Shown here one piece after another: positions 1 through 13,800 of a stretch of 64,000 nt of DNA. Position numbers and translations under genes: made by a program. Each line of letters starts with the position of its first letter. Position 1 is the first letter of the stretch. This stretch comes from Microglena sp. YARC. Taxonomy: Eukaryota > Chlorophyta > Chlorophyceae > Chlamydomonadales > Chlamydomonadaceae. The stretch spans positions 25,629,205-25,693,204 of the forward strand of contig CM039463.1 of NCBI GenBank assembly GCA_022414725.1, in the 5' to 3' direction. Below the pieces are notes generated by a model, which was not told the origin of the DNA, ran no database searches, and saw only the letters and a program-made list of their open reading frames with translations.

Positions 1-92
1 CACAGGAGGTTGAAACAACAGCGTGAAAAACGCCGAGGGGCTCAAAAAGGCAGCGCGGCACCGCGCTGCTGCGCGCGCTTAGTAGTATCCTG
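1..92. mobile_element. hAT-type MITE, right part (cut by window edge)
   Basis: The GCGAAAACGCC...AGGGGCTCAAAAAGGCAGCGCGGCA...GCGCGCTTAGTAGTATCCTG segment matches the right half of the CAGGGTAC MITE family described at 1073-1266. The left end lies before the window. Confidence 0.7.
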
Positions 93-111
93 TAGGAGTG
101 ACATGGACTTC

Positions 112-310
112 CTATCACGGTTGGGTATAGCCTATTTGGCCTACCCCTGGACTGTAACATATATACATACAAACATACATACACCCGTCTAACCACCTTC
201 TGGCTGCCTTGCTGTCCCACCAGGTGATTTTGAGTGACATCCATGTCAAGTCCCTTTCGCCTATTTGGCCAACCCTTGGACTGTAACATACATACAAACA
301 TACACCCGTC
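112..310. repeat. Dispersed CAAGTCCCTTT..GGCTACCCCTGGACTGTAAC terminus
   Basis: Two copies of a short conserved end followed by (CATA)n. The same terminus occurs near 9590, 23575, 24390, 38280, 53495, 60330 and 60980 in either orientation. It looks like the end of a dispersed element with a microsatellite attached. Its class is unknown. Confidence 0.55.
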
Positions 311-828
311 TAACCACCTTCTGGCAGTCTTTGTCAATACAAATGTTTTACCAGGAAAGTTGTAAATCATTATCAGGTCGCTATAAAAAAGAAAACTTGC
401 TTGCCATTCTCTCCCACCAGGTAATTTGGAGTGGCATCGACCTCATGGACAACAACACGGTCTTTAGCTTCGACCTTCACCTCTCCCCCCCCCCCCCCGC
501 CCCCCACACACACACACGCTCAAAAACAACCTAAGCTGCCTTTCTCCCACCAGGTAATTTAGAGTGACATCGACCTCATGGACAACAACACGGTCTTTAG
601 CTTCGACTTTCACCTCTACCCCCCCCCCCCCCCGCCCCCCACACACACACACGCTCAAAACAACCTAAGCTGCCTTTCTCCCACCAGGTAATTTAGAGTG
701 ACATCGATCTCATGGACAACAACACGGTCTTTAGCTTCGACCTTCACCTCTACCCCCCCCCCCCCCCCCCCCCCCCCCCACACACACACACGCTCAAAAC
801 AACCTAAGCTGCCTTTCTCTCCCACCAG
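208..828 (+). repeat. Acceptor-side tandem copies of exon 1 start
   Basis: Four partial copies (from about 208, 412, 543 and 670) contain TCCCACCAG followed by GTAATTTRGAGTGACATCGA and up to about 55 bases of exon 1. Each then runs into a C homopolymer and (CA)n. The real exon follows at 829. The longest C run here is 27 (753-779). Confidence 0.9.
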
Positions 829-926
829 GTAATTTGGAGTGACATCGACTTCATGGACAACAACAAGGTCTTTAGCTTCGACCCTGACCGCTACCAGGCA
901 TCGGAGTTCAAGAACTTTGTTGACAG
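829..926 (+). CDS. GH31 exon 1 (first in window)
   Basis: Encodes VIWSDIDFMDNNKVFSFDP and onward to FVD. It matches the GH31 block with an active-site Asp in WSDIDYMD. The acceptor is CCCACCAG and the donor GACAG|GTGCGC; it starts in phase 0 and ends in phase 2. The same acceptor plus exon start recurs four times upstream, and the same exon end plus donor recurs three times downstream. Confidence 0.9.
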
Positions 927-1727
927 GTGCGCTTTGAGGATAATAGATAGATAGATGGATAGATCTATACATTCTAGATCTATGTAAAAGTACGTAAATG
1001 CATAAATATGTATCGAGCTTGGACCCCCAACCTCGACTCTTCATCAGAGTACGAGGACTTTGTAGACAGGTACAGGGTACTTCCAAGCGCGCACTTTTGC
1101 GCGCTGGCATGCCGCCTTTTTGAGCCCCACTGCACGTTTCGCGCAGTTTTTTGCACCTCCCTGTGGGCGCAGCAAGCAATTTTTGCGCTGTTTCACTACA
1201 AAGCGCAGTTTTAATGTTTTCAACTGCGCTACAGCGCTGGCCAATTTGGTCAATGGAAGTACCCTGGACAGGTATGCTTAGGGGGAAATACAAAAGGTAT
1301 CAAATATATAGGTAGATCATCAGAGTTCAAGGATTTTCTAGACAGGTTCGCTTTGAAGACAATACATAGACAGCACGGTACTTCCATTGACCAAATTGGC
1401 CTGCGCTTTAGCGCACTTGAAAAAATTAACTGCGCTTTGTAGTGCAAAAAGCGCAGAAATTGCTTGCTGCGTTTGTTTTTGCAACCCACAGGGGGTTGCA
1501 AAAAACTGCGCGAAACGCGCAGTGGGGCTCAAAAAGGCAGCGCCCCAGCGAGCGAAATCGCGCGCTTGGAAGTACCCTGATAGACAGGTAAACACGTTGG
1601 CACAAAAACGCAGAGATCGATCTTCAGCTTCGACCCTGACCTGTGCCCGGCATGGGAGTTCAAGGACTTGGTGGACTGGTGCGCTTTGAGGACAATACTA
1701 AAATAGATAGTGAGAGAAATAGGTAGG

Positions 1728-1770
<43 letters not shown>

Positions 1771-1791
1771 GTAGGTAGATAGGTAGGTAGG

Positions 1792-1827
<36 letters not shown>

Positions 1828-1843
1828 CAGATAGATAGATATA

Positions 1844-1897
<54 letters not shown>

Positions 1898-4800
1898 GGC
1901 AGACAGACAGACAGACAGACAGACAGGCAGACAGACAGATAGACAGACAGACAGACAGGCTAAACCCACACCCCAAACCCACACCCACACCTGCATCTAC
2001 AAGCACACTCCACCCTCACCACTCCTTTCCACAGTCTCCACGTGTCCAACCAGGGATCGTGCCCCACCAACCTACCCACACTCCACCCCTCCACCACTCT
2101 CTCCACATGTCCAACTAGTGATGGGTGCCACCGCAACCAACCCTCCACCTCTCCACCCCCTCCACACCCTCCACCCTCCACCCCTCCACCCCTCCACCCC
2201 TCCACCCCTCCACCCCCTCTCCCCCCTCCACCCCTCCCCCTCCACCCTCCCCCTCCACCCCCTCCACCCCTCCACCCTCCCCTCCACCCCTCCACCCCCT
2301 CCACCCTCTCCACCCTCCACCCCTCCACCCTCCACCCCTCCACCCTCCACCCCTCCACCCCTCCACCCTCCACCCCTCCACCCCTCCACCCCTCCACCCC
2401 TCCACCCTCCACCCCTCCACCCCTCCACCCCTCCACCCTCCACCCCTCCACCCCTCCACCCCTCCACCCCTCCACCCCTCCACCCCTCCACCTCCCCCTC
2501 CACCCCTCCACCCCTCCCCCTCCACCCCTCCACCCCTCCACCCTCCACCCCTCCACCCCCTCCCCCTCCACCCCTCCACCCCTCCACCCCTCCACCCCTC
2601 CACCCCTCCACCCCTCCACCCCTCCACCCCCTCCCCCTCCACCCTCCACCCCTCCACCCCCTCCACCCTCCCACCCTCCACCCTCCACCCCTCCACCCCT
2701 CCACCCCTCCACCCCTCCACACCCTCACCCCTCCACCCCTCCACTCCTCCACCCCCTCCACCCCTCCACCCCTCCACCCCTCCACCCTCCACCCTCCACC
2801 CCTCCACCCCCTCACCCCTCCACCCCCCACCCTCCACCCCTCCACCCTCCACCCCTCCACCCCTCCACCCCTCCACTCCACCCCTCCACCCTCCACCCCT
2901 CACACCCCTCCACCTCCACACCCCTCCCCCTCCACCTCCACCTCACCCCTCCACCCCTCCACCCCTCCACACCCTCCACCCCTCCCCTCCACCCCTCCAC
3001 CCCTCCACCCTCCACCCCCTCCACCCCCACCCCTCCCCTCCACCCCCTCCACCCCTCCACCCCCTCCACCCCTCCACCCCTCCACCCCTCCACCCCTCCA
3101 CCCCCTCCACCCCTCCACCCCTCCACCCCTCCACCCTCCACCCCTCCACACCCCTCCACCCCCTCCACCCCTCCACCCCTCCACCCCTCCACCTCCACCC
3201 TCCCCCTCTCCACCCTCACCCCTCCACCCCCTCCACCCCTCCACCCTCCACCCTCCACCCCTCCACCCACCTCCACCCCCCACCCCTCCACCCCTCCACC
3301 CCTCCACCCCTCCACCCCTCCACCCCTCCACCCCTCCACCCCTCCACCCTCCACCACCCTCCACCCCTCCACCCCTCCACCCTCCACCCCTCCACCCCCT
3401 CCACCCCTCCACACCCCTCACCCCTCCTCCACCCCTCCACCCTCCACCCCTCCACCCTCCACAACCCCTCCACCCTCACCCCTCCACCCTCCTCCACCCC
3501 TCCACCCCTCACCCCTCCACCCCTCCACCTCCACCCTACCCCCTCCACCCTCCACCCCTCCACCCTCCACCTCTCCACCCCTCCACCCCTCCACCCTCCA
3601 CCCCTCCACCCCTCCACCCCCTCCACCCCTCCACCCCTCCACCCTCCACCCTCCACCCCTCCACCCTCCACCCCCTCCCCTCCCCTCCACCCCTCCACCT
3701 CACCCTCCACCCTCCACCCCTCCACCTCCACCCCCTCCACCCCTCCACCCCTCCACCCCCTCCACCCCTCCACCCCTCCACCCCCTCGCAATCCACCCTC
3801 CACCCTCCCCGCCCTCCAACCCTCCCCCTCCACCCCCTCCACCTCTCACCCCTCCACCCTCCACCCACACCCTCCACCCCTCCACCCTCCACCCCCCACT
3901 CCACCCTCCACCCCTCACCCCTCCACCTCACCCCTGCCACCCCTCACCCTCCACCTCAGCCCTCCACCCTCCACCCCTCCCCTCCACCCCTTCCACTCCC
4001 TCACCCTCCACCCCTCCACCCCTCCACCCCTCCACCCCCTCCACCCCTCCACCTCCAGCCCTCTCCCGCCTCCACCACCCTCACCCACCTCCACCCCTCC
4101 ACCCCTCCACCCACTCACCCTCCACCCCTCCCACCCCTCCACCCCCTCCACTCCACCCCTCCACCCCTCACCCCCCACCCCTCCAACCCAATCCCTCCAC
4201 CCCTCCACCCTCCACCCCTCCACCCCCTCCACCACCCCTCCACCCCTCCACCCCCTCCACCCCTCCACCCCCTCCACCCCTCCACCCCTCCACCCCCTCC
4301 ATCCCCCTCCACCCCTCCCACCCCCCCCTCCACCCTCCACCCCTCCACCCTCCACCCCTCCACCCCTCCACCCCCCTCCACCCCTCCACCCCTCACACCC
4401 TCCACCCCTCCACCCCTTCCAACCCCTCCACCCCTCCACCCCTCCATCCCCTCCACCCCTCCACCCTCCACCCTCCCCCTCCACCCTCCACCCTCACCCC
4501 GTCCACCCCTCCACCCCTCCACCTCCCCCCCCACCCCTCCACCCCTCCACCCCTCCACCCCTCCACCCCCTCCACCCTCCACCCCTCCACCCCTCCACCC
4601 TCCACCCCCTCCACCCCCTCCACCCCTCCACCCCCCACCCCTCCCACCCCTCCACCCCCTCCACCCCCATCCACCCCTCCACCCCTCCACCCCTCCACCC
4701 CTCCACCCTCCACCCCTCCACCCCCTCCACCCCTCCACCCCTCCACCCCTCCACCCCCATCCACCCTCCACCCCCTCCACCCCTCCACCCCTCCACCCCT

Positions 4801-7800
4801 CCACCCCTCCACCCCTCCACCCCTCCACCCTCCACTCCTCCAGCCCCACACCCTCCACCCCTCCAGCCCCTCCACCCCTCCACCCCTCCACCCCTCCACC
4901 CCCTCCAGCCTCCACCCTCCACCCCTCCACCCCTCCACCCCTCCAGCCCTCCACCCCTCCCCCACCCTCCACCCCTCCACCCCTCCACCCCTCCACCCCT
5001 CCACCCTCTCCACCCTCCACCCCTCCACCCCCTCCACCCTCACCACCCTCCAGCCCCTCCACCCCCTCCACCCTCCACCCCTCCACCCTCCACCCCCCAC
5101 CCCTCCACCCCCTCCACCCCTCACCCCTCCACGCCCTCAAACCCCCCCACCCCCTGCTCCACCACTCCTATCCACAGTCTCCACATGTTGAACCAGCGAT
5201 GGGTGCCCATCCTTGATTGTGGAGTGGCGGCGAAAGCTGGCTTTGCGCCGTACGAGGACGGGATTGAGAAAGACATCTTCATCAAAGATCGCACGGGGAA
5301 ACCGTTCCTAGGGCAGGTGAATCTGCCTTTACATTGGAGCGGTTGTTGTTTGCTTTTGTTGTTGTTTGTGGATCACCCCTCCAATCCCCCCCCCCCCCCC
5401 CCCCCACACAACACACAGCACATTTCCTTCGTGTCCTGCCTCTAGCGACCCTCCAACCTCCAACCTCCAACCTCCAACCTCCAACATGCTCCACCATCGG
5501 CCCTCCCCCACACCCACCCCATGACCCCATGACCCCCCCCCCCCCCCCCCCCCCCCCCCCGACCTCCTCTCCTGCCCTCCAAACCTCCATACCTCCAACC
5601 CTCCGATCTGCACCCTCCACCCTCCATCCCTCCAACCTCCCCCACCCACCCCAAAGGCCTCCACTCCGCCCTCTTAACCCTCCAACCCTCCATCCCTCCC
5701 CCTCCCCCACAATCTAACCCCATGACCCCCTGCAACCTGCCCCTCCAACCCTCCATACCTCCAACCCTCCTATCTGCATCCTCAAACCTCCATCCCTCCC
5801 CCCTCCACCCCGTCCCCCCTCCACCCTCCCCCCGCACCCAACCCCATAACCCCACCCAACCTCCATCCCTCCCCCCTCCACCCCCTCCACCCTCCAACCC
5901 TCCCCCACCACCCCCCATAACCCCACCCCCAACCTCCATCCCTCCCCCTCCACCCCGTCCACCCTCCACCCCCCCCCACCACCCACCCCATAACCCCACC
6001 CCAACCTCCACTCCTGCGCTTTATCCCTCCAACCTTGCAACCCTCCAACCCTCCCAAGTTGCACCGCTCCAACCTCCATCCCTCCGCCCTCACACCACCC
6101 ACCCCAATACCTCCAACCCTCCATCCCTCCATCCTCCGTCCTCCACCCTCCCACCCCCCACCCCATGACCACGTCCCTCGCCCTCCAACCCTCCAACCCT
6201 CCACCCTCTCAACCTCCACCCTCATCCCTCCATCCCTCCATCCCTCCATCCCTCCATCCCTCCCCGCCTCCCCACCACCACCCCATGACCACTCCCGCGC
6301 CTCCAACCCTCCACCCTCCAACCCTTCACCCTCCATGCCACCCACCCCAAGACCACCCCTCCACCCTCCCCCACAACCAACCATATGACCCCTGTGGTAT
6401 ACCATAGGTATGGCCAGGACCCACCCATTGGCCTGACTTCTTGAACCCCGAGGCGACTCCCTACTGGCAGAAGTGGCTCCAAAGATGGCACAGTGCTGTA
6501 CAGAGCACTTTTGATGGTGAGCAAAATTTTAAAAATGTAAATAAAAAAACAAAAAAGGGAGTTTTGCAACAGATGCTCAGTGCTTTCCCCTTTGTTAGTT
6601 AAAGCAATACTTTAAATCAAAGTGAAACAAATGCAAAAAAACAAACTGGAAACAAAAAAGGCAAATTTTGCAACAGATGCTCAGTGCTGTCCCTTTTGGA
6701 TGTACACAAATAAAAAACAAAGATTGCAACAGATTCACAGTGCTGACCCTCTTGTTGGTAAGGAGTAGTCGAACAAAACAAAACAAAAAGTAATACATCA
6801 GGTGCTTAGTGCTGTCCCTTTTGAAGGTACGCAAGTTTTTTTTTTTTTGCAACAGATTGCACAGTGATTTTCCTTTTGGTTAGCAAGCAATGGGTTACAT
6901 TAGAAAGAAAAAAGTTTTACCTCAGATGCTCAGCGCTACCTCTGACATGGCTAGACATGGACTCCCCCGCGTGATGACCAATCACAGTAAAGATGTGTAC
7001 TGCCTCACGCTGTACTATGACCCCACACCCCAAAACGTTACCTTATCCTCTGTCTACTTCATATCATGCTTATTGCGCTGGTTTGTTTACCTTGTCCTTT
7101 ATCTACCTTAGGCAAATGGCTAGAGCATGTTCCGGTGTCCCCCCGCGTGATGCCCAATCAAAATCAAGATGCCTAGTCTGCGCGCCATGTATCATGAGCC
7201 ACACCCCAACTGCCTTAACCTTATCCTTTGGTAAAAATGATGTTACACAACTGTATTGCGGTCCAGCCGCACAGTCACCATAAACATCTTGATTCAGCAC
7301 CACAGAAAAACTGTTGGATACCCAGCGAGAAACCAATTGTATAAATTAAATACAGTAAGCCATCTAATTAGGGACTTGCCCTAGCAAGAACCCGTGCATC
7401 AAACATTACATCTGCCATACTTTTCCTCTGTCTACCTCGGGTAGGCTAGACATAGACTCAAGGCCAATATCCACTATAGAACGTCATACATGCCAATCAC
7501 AATAAAGATGCTACTGCCGGTCCACAAAAACACATCACCAGGCAACCCCCACACACATCATGACCTCACACCCCGAATCCTTACCTCATCATCTGTCTAC
7601 TTCATATCATGCTTATTGCGCTGGTCTGGTTACCTTGTCCTCTATCCACCTCAGGCATATGGCTCGACATGAACACATCCTCCCTGCCTCCCCCTGTGAT
7701 ACCTGTACACGATACACATGTATACTGCTTGCCTGTATCCACGACCTACTACACCCCAAATCCTTAACTCGTATCTGTCTACTTCATATCAATGGCTTAT

Positions 7801-10800
7801 TGCGCTGGTCTGGTTACCTTGTCCTCTATCCACCTCAGGCATATGGCTCGACATGAACACATCCTCCCTGCCTCCCCCTGTGATACCTGTACACGATACA
7901 ACCATGTATACTGGCCTTTGCCTGTATCACGACCCTACACCCCAAATCCTTACCTCGTCATCTGTCTACTTCATATCATGCTTATTGCGCTGGTCTGGTT
8001 ACCTTGTCCTCTATCCACCTCAGGCATATGGCTCGACATGAACACATCCTCCCTGCCTCCCCCTGTGATACCTGTACACGATACACATGTATACTGCCTT
8101 GCCCTGTATCACGACCCTACACCCCAAATCCTGACCTCATCATCTGTCTACTTCATATCATGCTTAATGCGCTGGTCTGGTTACCTTGTCCTCTATCCAC
8201 CTCAGGCATATGGCTCGACATGAACACATCCTCCCTGCCTCCCCCTTTGATACCTGTACACGATACACATGTATACTGCCTTGCCCTGTATCACGACCCT
8301 ACACCCCAAATCCTTACCTCATCATCTGTCTACTTCATATCATGCTTAATGCGCTGGTCTGGTTACCTTTTCCTCTATCCACCTCAGGCATATGGCTCGA
8401 CATGAACACATCCTCCCTGCCTCCCCCTTTGATACCTGTACACGATACACATGTATACTGCCTTGCCCTGTATCACGACCCTACACCCCAAATCCTTACC
8501 TCATCATCTGTCTACTTCATATCATGCTTAATGCGCTGGTCTGGTTACCTTTTCCTCTATCCACCTCAGGCATATGGCTCGACATGAACACATCCTCCCT
8601 CCCCCTGTGATACCTGTACACGATACACATGTATACTGCCTTGCCCTGTATCACGACCCTACACCCCAAATCCTTACCTCATCATCTGTCTACTTCATAT
8701 CATGCTTAATGCGCTGGTCTGGTTACCTTTTCCTCTATCCACCTCAGGCATATGGCTCGACATGAACGAACCCTCCAACTTCTGCTCTGGTGGGGATGTG
8801 TGTCGCGTTAGCTCTTCTTTTAGCATCTCGACCATGTTGACCAAGTGTCACCTCACATGTGACGCACCAGAGTAAGTCTGTGCTGGCAAGTTGCTTGTGT
8901 GTTTATGTGGGTATGCTTATATGAGAACTTTTCGATGTGTGTGTATATGTGTGTATGATTGTATTGTACTTGTGTATGATTGTACTTTGCCATGTGTGTT
9001 TGTTTATGTGCGTATGGTGATAAGAGTACTTTTCAATGTGTGTTAATGTTTGTATGATGATATTATAACTTTGCCATGTGTGTGTGTTTTTATGTGTGTA
9101 TGATTTAGCACTTTTTTCATGTGTGTGTATTTGTGTATGATGATATGAGTACTTGTCGATGTGTGTGTTAATGTTTGTACGATGATATGAGAACTTTGCC
9201 ATAAGTGTGCGTGTTTATGTGTGTTTGATTGTATGGGCACTTTGTCATTTGTGTGTATATTTGTGTATGATTAAATGAGCACTTTGCCGTATGTTTGTAT
9301 GATTATATGAGGACTTTGCTATATGTGTGTATGATTATATGAGCACTTAGGCATCATTTCCTTCCGGCTTCTGTTCTGTTGGAGATGCTCTTCTTTGAGC
9401 TTTACTTAGCCATATGTGTGTTGGAGCTCTACTTAGCCATATGTGTGTTTGTGTGTGTGCGATGTCCCCCCACCCCACCCCCCTCCCCCGGATGGTCTAG
9501 AATTCTCCTGATGATTTGATGTTGAGCAAGTCTCATTAGCCTAATCCCCCCCCCCCCCCCCCCCCCCCCACCCCCCCCCCCCCCCCCCCCTGGACTGTAA
9601 CAGACAGACATAAACACTGCCACTGTGGCTGTGTCAGCACATGGTGGACATCCTGAGGAGAATTTAAAACTTCAACCCTGAACCCTATACCCTGAACTCT
9701 GGACCCTAAACCCTGAACCCTGAACCCTGTGACTGTCCCCTTGACGTCCCACTAGCCACCATACGCCATCAGCAGGGGTGAATATCACCACCCTCTTGCC
9801 GTCCCACTGACAATAAACAGACCGCCTTGTCTGTCCCTGCAGCCCAGATGATCCACTCAAGCAGCCGCCAAACGCCACCAACAACGGATGCTCTCACCTC
9901 CTTCTTGCGGTCCCACTGACATTAGACAGACCGCCTTCTCTGTCCTTGCAGCCCTGACGATCCACTCAACCAGCCTCCATACACCGCCAACAACAACGGC
10001 CATCCCACTGACAATAAACAAACCCTCCTTCTGTATCCTTGCAGCCCGGACGATCCACTCAACCATCCGCCATACACCGCCAACAACGGAGGCTCTCACC
10101 ACCCTCATGCCGTTCCACGAAAAATAAGCAAACCTCCTTGTCTGTCCCTGCAGCCCTGACGATCCACTCAACCAGGTTCCATGCGCCACCAACAACGGAG
10201 GCTCTGTCCACCCTCTTGCCATCCCACTGACAATAAACAAATCACCTTCTCTGTCCCTGCAGCCCGAACAATTTACTCAACCAGCCTCCATGCGCCACCA
10301 ACAACGGAGGCTCTGTCCACCCTCTTGCCATCCCACTGACAATAAACAGATCGCCTTCTCTGTCCCTGCAGCCCGGACGATCCACTCAAGCAGCCGCCAT
10401 GCGCCACCAACAACGGAGGCTCTGTCCACCCTTTTGCCATCCCACTGACAATAAACAGACCGCCTTCTCTGTCCCTGCAGCCCGGACGATCCACTCAAGC
10501 AGCCGCCATACCCCGCCAACAACGGAGGCTCTCACCACCCTCGTGCCGTCCCACTGAAAATAAGCAATCCTCCTTGTCTGTCCCTGCAGCCCGGACGATC
10601 CACTCAACCATCCACCATACGCCATCAACAACGGCGGCGCTCACCACCCACTTGGACACAAGACAATCCCGCCCACTGCAATGCACTATGGGGGCGTGTC
10701 TCACTACGATGCCCATAACCTGTACGCCCTGGGAGAGGCCAAGGCAACCAACGAGGCCCTGTCAGCCATTCGCGGGGAGAGGCCCTTCATCCTGAGCAGG

Positions 10801-13800
10801 TCAGTCGCCACGACATTGAAACGTTTAAAAGCCCCCCACCCCACCCCACCCCACCCCACCCACACACACACCGGCCACACACAGTACACAGCACGGTACA
10901 CAGCTCTACATATCCACACCAGCAGGTCAGTTGACACGACATTGAAACGTTTAAAAGGTCCCCCCACCCACCCCCCACACCCCACCCACACACACACACA
11001 CACCGCCCCACACAGTACACAGCACGGTACACAGCACTACATGGTGCACATCACTAAACATCCACACCAGCAGGTCAGTTGCCACGACATTGAGCCGTTC
11101 AAAAAGGCCCCCCACCCCCCCACACACCCACACACCCACACACCCACACACCCACACACCCACCCCACCCCACCCCACCCACCCACCCGGCCCCACACAG
11201 TACACAGCACGGTACATCAGCACTACATAGTACACGTCACTAAATATCCACACCAGCAGGTCAGTTGCCACGCATTGAACCGTTCAAAAGCCCCTCCCCC
11301 CACCCACCCACCCGGCCCCACACAGTACACAGCACGGTACACAGCACTACATAGTTCACATCACTAAATATCCACACCAGCAGGTCAGTTGCCACAACAT
11401 TGAAACGTTTTAAAAGGCCCCCCCACCCCACCCACCCACCCACCTGGCCCCACACAGTATACAGCACGGTACACAGCACTACATAGTACATAGTACACAT
11501 ATCCACACCAGCAGGTCAGTTGCCACGACATTGAATCATTCAAAAGGCCCCCCACCCCCCCACCCCCACCCACCCGGCCCCACACAGTACACAGCACGGT
11601 ACACAGCACTACATGGTGCACATCACTAAACATCCACACCCAGCAGGTCAGTTGCCACGACATTGAACCGTTCAAAAGGCCCCCCCACCCCCCCACACAC
11701 CCACCCCACCCCACCCCACCCACCCACCCGGCCCCACACAGTACACAGCACGGTACACAGCACTACATAGTACACGTCACTAAATATCCACACCAGCAGG
11801 TCAGTTGCCACGACATTGAACCGTTCAAAAAGGCCCCCCCCCCCCCACACACACACCCCTTCCCCCCACCCCACACACCCACCCGGCCCCACACAGTACA
11901 CAGAACGGTACACAGCACTACTTAGTACACGTCACTAAATATCCACACCAGCAGGTCAGTTGCCACGACATTGAAACCGTTCAAAAGGCCCCCCCCCACA
12001 CCCCCCACCCACCCCCCACCCACCAACCCACCGGCCCCACACAGTACACAGCACGGTACACAGCACTACATAGTTCACATCACTAAATATCCACACCAGC
12101 AGGTCAGTTGCCACAACATTGAAACGTTTAAAAGGCCCCCCCACCCCACCCCACCCACCCACCTGGCCCCACACAGTATACAGCACGGTACAGAGCACTA
12201 CATAGTACCTAGTACACATATCCACACCAACAGGTCAGTTGCCACGACATTGAATCATTCAAAAGGCCCCCCCACCCCCCCACCCCCCACCCACCCGGCC
12301 CCACACAGTACACAGCACGGTACACAGCACTACATAGTACACAGCACTAAATATCCACACCAACAGGTCAGTTGCCACGACATTGAACCGTTAAAAAGGG
12401 TCAACCAGCCGCCATCAACAACGGAGGCTATCACCACCCTATCAGACACAGACACAGACAATACAATACAATACAATACAATACAATACAACACAACACA
12501 ATACAATACAATACCATACAATACAATACAATACAATACAACACAACACAATACAATACTATACAATACAACACAACACAACACAATACAATACAATACC
12601 GCCCACTGCAACGCACTATGGAGGCGTGTCTCACTACGAGAAACGACCGCGGCATTGAACCTTGAAAGCAAGCAAGAAGAACTTTGCATAAATTAATTAA
12701 ATTAATTGATAAATAAATTATTAAATTAATACATAAATTATTAAATTAATACATTAAATTAATAAATGAAGTATTAAATTAATTTTACATCAATTAATTA
12801 AAATTTACATGAATTAATCAAACAATGCTGTGACAGGACAGCGGCACATGCTCAGCCTTCCTCACCAGCCAAGTGGGTCACCATTCCGTCGTTGCATGGT
12901 GACGCATAACCCCCCAGGATTCGCTCTTCGCTCTCCGCCATGCCATGGCTGCGCAACAATCCTAAAACCAGGCTTGAGTAGTCCAAGTTGCTACTCAACC
13001 TGGCCTGCAAAAATCTGATTTACAAATAATGCCTCCCGCGCAGGGCTTCCTTCCTTATGGGATAGCGGCACATCCTCATCCTCCCTCACACCCACCCCTT
13101 CCCCACATCATGCCCACCCCTTCCCTACCTCATGCCCACTCCTTTCCCACATCATGCCCACCCCTTCCCTCCCTAATGCCCACCCCTCTCCTCCCTCTCA
13201 CCCACCCCTTCTCCTTGCCTCTCACGTAGGGCTTCCTCCCCTGCCTTCCCTGCCTAACGCTACCTAGTGCACCTTGAAGCTGACACAGTGAGCTGCTCAA
13301 CCTGGCCTGCAAAAATCTGATATAAAAATACTTCCTCCCACGCAGGGCTTCCTTCCCTGCCTTACCAGCCTTCCCTGCCCTCCCTACCTGACGCTACCTA
13401 GTGCACCTTGAAGCTGACACAATGAGCTACTCAACCTGGCCAGCAGAAATCTGATATAAAAAATGCTGCATCCCATGCAGGGCTTCCTGCCCTGTCTTCC
13501 CTGCCTGACGCTACCTAGTGCACCTTGAAGCTGACACAATGAACTACTCAACCTGGCCAGCAGAAATCTGATATAAAAAATGCTGCCTCCCATGCAGGGC
13601 TTCCTGCCCTGTCTTCCCTGCCTGACGCTACCTAGTGCACCTTGAAGCTGACACAATGAGCTACTCAACCTGGCCAGCAGAAATCTGATAAAAAAAATAC
13701 TGCCTCCCATGCAGGGCTTCCTTCCCTGCCTTGGGGAGTCCAGCCTCTGATATCTACTCCTCGCACACATCAGTCATTCAAGCCACAACGTTTAGCTCAT

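Larger units (their letters stand above)
927..1700 (+). repeat. Donor-side tandem copies of exon 1 end
   Basis: Three copies of the GCATCGGAGTTCAAGRACTTT...GACAG|GTKCGC edge (about 1040-1072, 1318-1350, 1608-1690) follow the real donor at 927. Two hAT-type MITEs have inserted into these copies. Confidence 0.85.

Noticed and set aside
2042..5445. Open frames of over 1000 codons rich in Pro, Ser, Thr and His (and Gly/Trp/Arg on the minus strand)
   Set aside because: They are read from the (CCACCCCT)n minisatellite in all frames, with no non-repetitive coding part except GH31 exon 2 at the end.
7560..8765. Series of overlapping frames of 60-143 codons ending in LSTSGIWLDMN
   Set aside because: They follow the 182-bp tandem unit and each is intron plus a copied exon edge, not separate genes.
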